From: Arcuatula senhousia
Taxonomy: Eukaryota; Mollusca; Bivalvia; Mytilida; Mytilidae
Assembly (NCBI GenBank): GCA_963971305.1
Contig: OZ020303.1
Location: forward strand, 34,212,106-34,276,105
DNA: 64,000 nucleotides
Direction of reading: 5' to 3'
Shown here: positions 55,201 through 61,200 of the stretch, piece after piece
Position numbering within the stretch: the stretch's first letter is position 1
How the letters are laid out: every line of letters begins with the position of its first letter
The notes under the pieces: model-generated
Databases searched by the model: none
Seen by the model: only the letters and a program-made list of their open reading frames with translations
Told to the model about the DNA's origin: nothing
Position numbers and translations under genes: made by a program

Positions 55201-58200
55201 TCTTAAAATAATTTTCTACTGTGGACTAGGTTATCTTCATTTACATTCTTTATTTCTGAAAATTGTATGAACCAAGAGCATTAATTGCCAAAAAGAAACA
55301 GAAATTACTGTGGTTTCATTATTATTTGTGGGATGTAAATTTTCATGAGTTGCCTTGACCCACCAAATTTAATATCCAACAAAAAGGAAAATTAAAATTG
55401 ATCTGTATGCTGCAGACTTCAGAACCACAAACTTATGAATTCATGAATCAAACCACCAAAACTGGTACCCACGAAAATAAATGAATCCACAGTATTACAC
55501 TATGTTTTGCTTTTTACAGAATCACAGAGACTGAAATCTCCTGATCAAAAGCTTGTACATGAAGTTGATTCTTTCAACAAACGTTTTATGGACTGTGAAC
55601 AGGAGTTGATGTCACGACTCACAGATCATCTACCTCGAGACAAACTAGGACTCAGAAACATAGTGGAACAACAAAAGGTTGGTTTCCAATGTTTTAAGTG
55701 AATTTACAATACATAGGATATCTTCAATTAGGAAATTGTGTACTAAGTACTGTAAGATTTGTTTTATGTTAATACACGTAATGTAAGCAATACATGTACA
55801 AAGTTACAGACAGTTTTATAGGGTCAAAAAAAAATCGTCAAACCATTCTCTTTTTAAAACAGAAATGGGACTGTCAAAAACATTGCATAAAGCAAAGCAA
55901 GATGCATGTAAAACATAATTTGAAGAAGGAAGACCTTATCTCTTATGAGTGTATTTAATTTAATGTGGGAATCTTATGTTTGTGAGTTGGAAAGTGATGT
56001 GGATGTCCTCAGTATCATGGATTATTATGTCTCCCCTTCCCAGAAGGGGGAGACATATTGTTTTTGTGTCAGTTCTTCTTCTTCTTCTTCTTCTTCTTCT
56101 TCTTCTTCTTCTTCTTCTTCTTCTTCTTCTTCTCATACAAAGCGTGTCCGGGCCATAACTTTTTTATTCTTTGAGATAGGGCTTTGATATTTGGCATGTG
56201 GATGTATCACCATAAGATGATGTGTCACGTACCAGAATGACCTTTGTATGACCTTGACCTTTGACCTCAAGGTCAAATTAATGCTAATTTTACATCCAAA
56301 GTGTTCCAGGCCATAACTTTTTTGTTCTTTGACAAAGGACTTTGATATTTGACATGTGGATGTATCACCATGAGACAATGTGTCACATACCAGAATGACC
56401 TTGACATTTTAACCAAGGTCAAATTAATGCTAATTTTACATCCAAGTGTTCCGGGTCATAACTTTTTTTGTTCTTTGACAAAGGACTTTGATATTTGGCA
56501 TGTGGATGCATCACCATGAGACAATGTGTTGCGTACCAGAATGAACTTCATATGACCTTGACCTTTGACCTTAAGATCAAATTAATGCTAATTTTACATC
56601 CAAAGTGTTTCAGGCCATAATTTTTTTGTTCTTTGACATAGGGCTATAATATTTGACATGTGAATGTATCACCATGAGACGATGTGTTACATACCAGAAT
56701 GACCTTCATATGACCTTGACCTTTTACCTCAAGGTCAAATTAATGCTAATTTTACATGCACAAGTGTTCTGGGCCATTACTTTTTTGGTTCTTTGACAAA
56801 GGGCTTTGATATTTGGCATGTGGATGTATCACATTGAGACAATGTGTCTCGTACCAGAATGATTTTCATATGACCTTGACCTCAAGATCAAATTGATGCT
56901 CATTTTACATCCAAAGTGTTCCGGGCCATAACTTTTTTGTTCTTTGACATAGGGCTTTTATATTTGGCATGTGGATGTATCACCATAGGACGATGTGGTG
57001 TGAACCTGAATGACCTTCATATGACCTTGACCTAAAGGTTGAATTAATGCTAATTTTACATGGAAAGTGTGTCTGTGTCATAACTTTTTTGTTCTTTGAC
57101 ATAGGTCTATAATATTTGACAAGTGCATGTATCACCATGAGATGATGGGTCGCCTACCAGAATGACCTTCATATGACCTTGACCTTTGACTTTAAGATAA
57201 AATTAATGCTATTTTTACACGTTAAACATGTCTGGGTCATATATATTTTAATCCTTTAAACAAAAAGCTTTGATTTTTGACATGATAATGTGTCATCATG
57301 GGAACAATGTGTCACTAACGTTAATGACCTTGACCTGTGACTACAATGTCAAATAAATGCTAATTTGGCATGCAAAGCTTTCCTGGCCATAACTTTTTAA
57401 TCCTTTGACATCGAGCTTTAGAATGTAGATGTATAATTATAAAACAATTTGTTGTACAATGTATGTCATTGTGACTTTGACCTTTTGACCTCAAGATTGA
57501 ACTTGTGTTATTTAAGGAAGGGGAGACATCAGTTTTAGTGGACGAAAACAGTTTTTCTTAGTCTATTATTAAGTGTGTTTATAATTTTCTAGGTGTGGGA
57601 ATCCAATGCCAGTGAGTTGGAGAATGGTGTGGATGTCCTCAAATCTACCTATGCAAACCTTCCTCACAAATCTCACATAGCAGAATCAAAATACCAGGCT
57701 GTTATACAGCGATGGGACCAAATTAGATCTCTCTCTAGGGTCTACTTGGACAGGTAAATACAGGAAGTCAAAATACCAGGCTGTTATACAGTGATGGGAC
57801 CAAATTAGATCTCTCTCTAGGGTCTACTTGGACAGGTAAATACAGGAAGTCAAAATACCAGGCTGTTATACAGCAATGGGACCACATTAGATCTCTCTCT
57901 AGGGTCTACTTGGACAGGTAAATACAGGAAGTCAAAATACCAGGCTGTTATACAGCAATGGGACTACATTAGATCTCTCTCTGGGGTCTACTTGGACAGG
58001 TAAATACAGGAAGTCAAAATACCATGCTGTTATACAGTGATGGGACCAAATTAGATCTCTCTCTAGGGTCTACTTGGACAGGTAAATACAGGAAGTCAAA
58101 ATACCATGCTGTTATACAGTGATGGGACCAAATTAGATCTCTCTCTAGGGTCTACTTGGACAGGTAAATACCAGGCTGCTATACAGCGATGGGACCAAAT

Positions 58201-61200
58201 TAGATCTCTCTCTAGGGTCTACTTGGACAGGTAAATACAGGAAGTCAAAATACCAGGCTGTTATACAGCAATGGGACCAAATTAGATCTCTCTCTAGGGT
58301 CTACTTGGACAGGTAAATACAGGAAGTCAAAATACCAGGCTGTTATACAGCAATGGGACCAAATTAGATCTCTCTCTAGGGTCTACTTGGACAGGTAAAT
58401 ACAGGAAGTCAAAATACCAGGCTGTTATACAGCAATGGGACTACATTAGATCTCTCTCTGGGGTCTACTTGGACAGGTAAATACAGGAAGTCAAAATACC
58501 AGGCTGTTATACAGCGATGGGACCAAATTAGATCTCTCTTTGGGGTCTACTTGGACGGGTAATGAATGAGGTTGTTGGATTAAGATCTCTTTAAAAGGTT
58601 TGGTTTTTTTTTGCTTTGATACAGGAGTTGGACCAAAAGGGAACTCCACTTAGACATGTAAATTGACAAATCTAAATCTCATATTTTTTTTTATGGGTAC
58701 TGAAATCAGATAAGTTTTCTATTAACTTAATAAGTCCACTGTACTATATTGGTTTAATAATATTTGTTCTACATTACAGTAAAAAAAGTGACTCATTATT
58801 TTTTTTGGGTCACTTTCATTTCAATGGAAAGGTTATTTATTTTTATTTTTTCAGATTAAAAGGTACAGATTCACTGCTTACGGGTTTAGAACAGATGAGA
58901 CAATTAGTAGCCGACTACGAGATTGCTCTGGTGTCACATGACAACATGTCAGCTGACCCAGATACTTTCAGACAAGTCCACGAAGAACTTCAAGTATGTA
59001 CTAAATCATTGTTTTTCTTTAAATTTTATTTTGTACTAAGGATGGTTGTGTGACAAAACTTAGCTTAATATATTCTTTGTAATCAAATATATTCCACTTT
59101 GAGTAATTCACAAATAAAGATTTATTAAGAAAAAATAAGAATTCTCAAACAGATATGAAATTATCATTGAAAAATCTTAGTTCCAGATGCTTAAGGGCTA
59201 TTCCATAATTAATTGTAAAGGGTGGGGGGGTGGGGGGTCGGAAGGCACTATAGTTAAAATTTTATGGGTGATGGTATTTTTAGATATTTGCCAATACAAC
59301 TTGAAAGGAAAATTATATAGAAATATTATGCATAGTGGGTGTAAATAAAAAGTGCCTTCCGCCCCCCCCCCCATGCAATTAATTCTGGAAAAGCCCTAAG
59401 CATTAAGGATTGTTACATTATGATTCTTTTCTTAAGAAAAAGATTTATCTAGTACATTGTTTAAACTCATTAGAGACTGATATGAAAAGTGTTCCCAAAC
59501 TACATCTCTTAAGTCAATGTTTAGAATTTAGAACTAGAAGAAGGTATGTGATACTCCAATCACTGTCTGATTTTTTTCTCTTCAGGATTTAGATTCATCA
59601 ATACAACAGCAGCAGCCCAAATTAGATAGATTAACAAAAGATGTAGAAAATCTTCGAGTTCTTCTCCGACACTGTCGGCCTGGTGCTTCTCGTCATTCCG
59701 ACCTGGAATCTGTAGAGAGAGAGGTTGAAGGACTAAGACAGAGATGGGAGAATGTAATACTACAAGTTGTTGAAAGGTATGAACAATATGATTGTAGAAA
59801 AAATTGTAATATTCCTGATCATAATCAACTGACAAATGTTTGAAAAAAAGAATAAAAAGCTATGTAATTAGAATCGACAAATCATTATTTACACGAGTCG
59901 AACAAGTTTTGAGTAGCACTGTCTATTAATACTACACAGAAAATGTACTAATGTGTATAAACTTTAAAGTGAAAGGACATTGTAAGCTTCAATTATTATT
60001 TTTCTTCATTCATAGATTATAAAATTGTTTTATCGCTTATTGAACTATATTCTTGGAATATTTTGGGGATTTTGATTCTCATATATTTTATTGCTTACAG
60101 GAGAAGAGCTTTTGAGTCTTCTTCCAACTTGTTATCACTATACACAAGTGGTGTAAAAGATGAACAGCAATGGATGAGACGACTTCAAATGAAAATTCAA
60201 CAATTGCCTCCCCTGACAGACAACATAGAAGAAGTCAAACAACAAATAGAACCTTCAATGGTAGGTTATGTTCCTTTAAACAGAGTTTACAATGCTTGTG
60301 TTCAACATTCAAACTCAGGGAGCCCCAGGTAGAAAAAATATCGCTCACTTGGGGCAGAACGAGAACAAACTGGGTAAAGACATATTAATATATAATGCAA
60401 CCTAGGTTGTTCCGAATGTACACTTTTATTTGTTTAAAAGATCATTGACCCATACAAAGCAGAGGTCACCTGCGTTCTATTTTAAATGTCGACACAGGAT
60501 AAATAATCTACTCAGGCTGCCTAGGAAGGGAATGTCGAACGCGCCTATAAATAATTAGAATTATCAGTAATGGCTAACAAACAAACAAAAAAAAGGCATG
60601 TCTTTCAGGCATATTCTTGTTCATTAAAATAGAATCATTGAGAGGGTGGGCATTTGAAAAGAAACAAGTTCATTTATTCAGACATTGATATATTTTTTTC
60701 TTTTTCTCAATATGACAAGATGAACAAAAGTAGAAATTTTTATTTTTCTGTAAAGTCAAAGGGCAGTAACTCAACTTTAAAACTACATCATTTAAAGAAT
60801 TAACAAATTGTTTTGTAGGCCATTTACAATGGATTAGGTGAACACCAGCACCAATTAGAAGCAGTAAATAGACATGGTGGACAGTTCATCAGAGAGGCTA
60901 AGGTATAAATCATATCAATCAATCACTAATCAATCTGTCTTGTCTGAACGTAGTGAGAGTTGTCTCTTTAGTCTCTTCACTAATTCTCTGCATCTTTCTC
61001 TTCTTCTTTTTTCTGTTTATCTAAAAATAGAACTTAAGTTTCAGGGATGCTTCTGCCACAGCTTATTTACTTTGGGGTTTCTTTAATTCATGCACGGCTT
61101 GACTACTTCCCTTTTGCCATTGCTTCCATCGATGGATGGCATCCCTCGGCTAAGTAGTTGCTTACCTGTTGTTATGGTTTCCACGTAAGTAGTCGCTTGC

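Noticed and set aside
55976..56158. Poly-Leu or poly-Ser open frames
   Set aside because: Translation of the (TTC)n microsatellite in H9.
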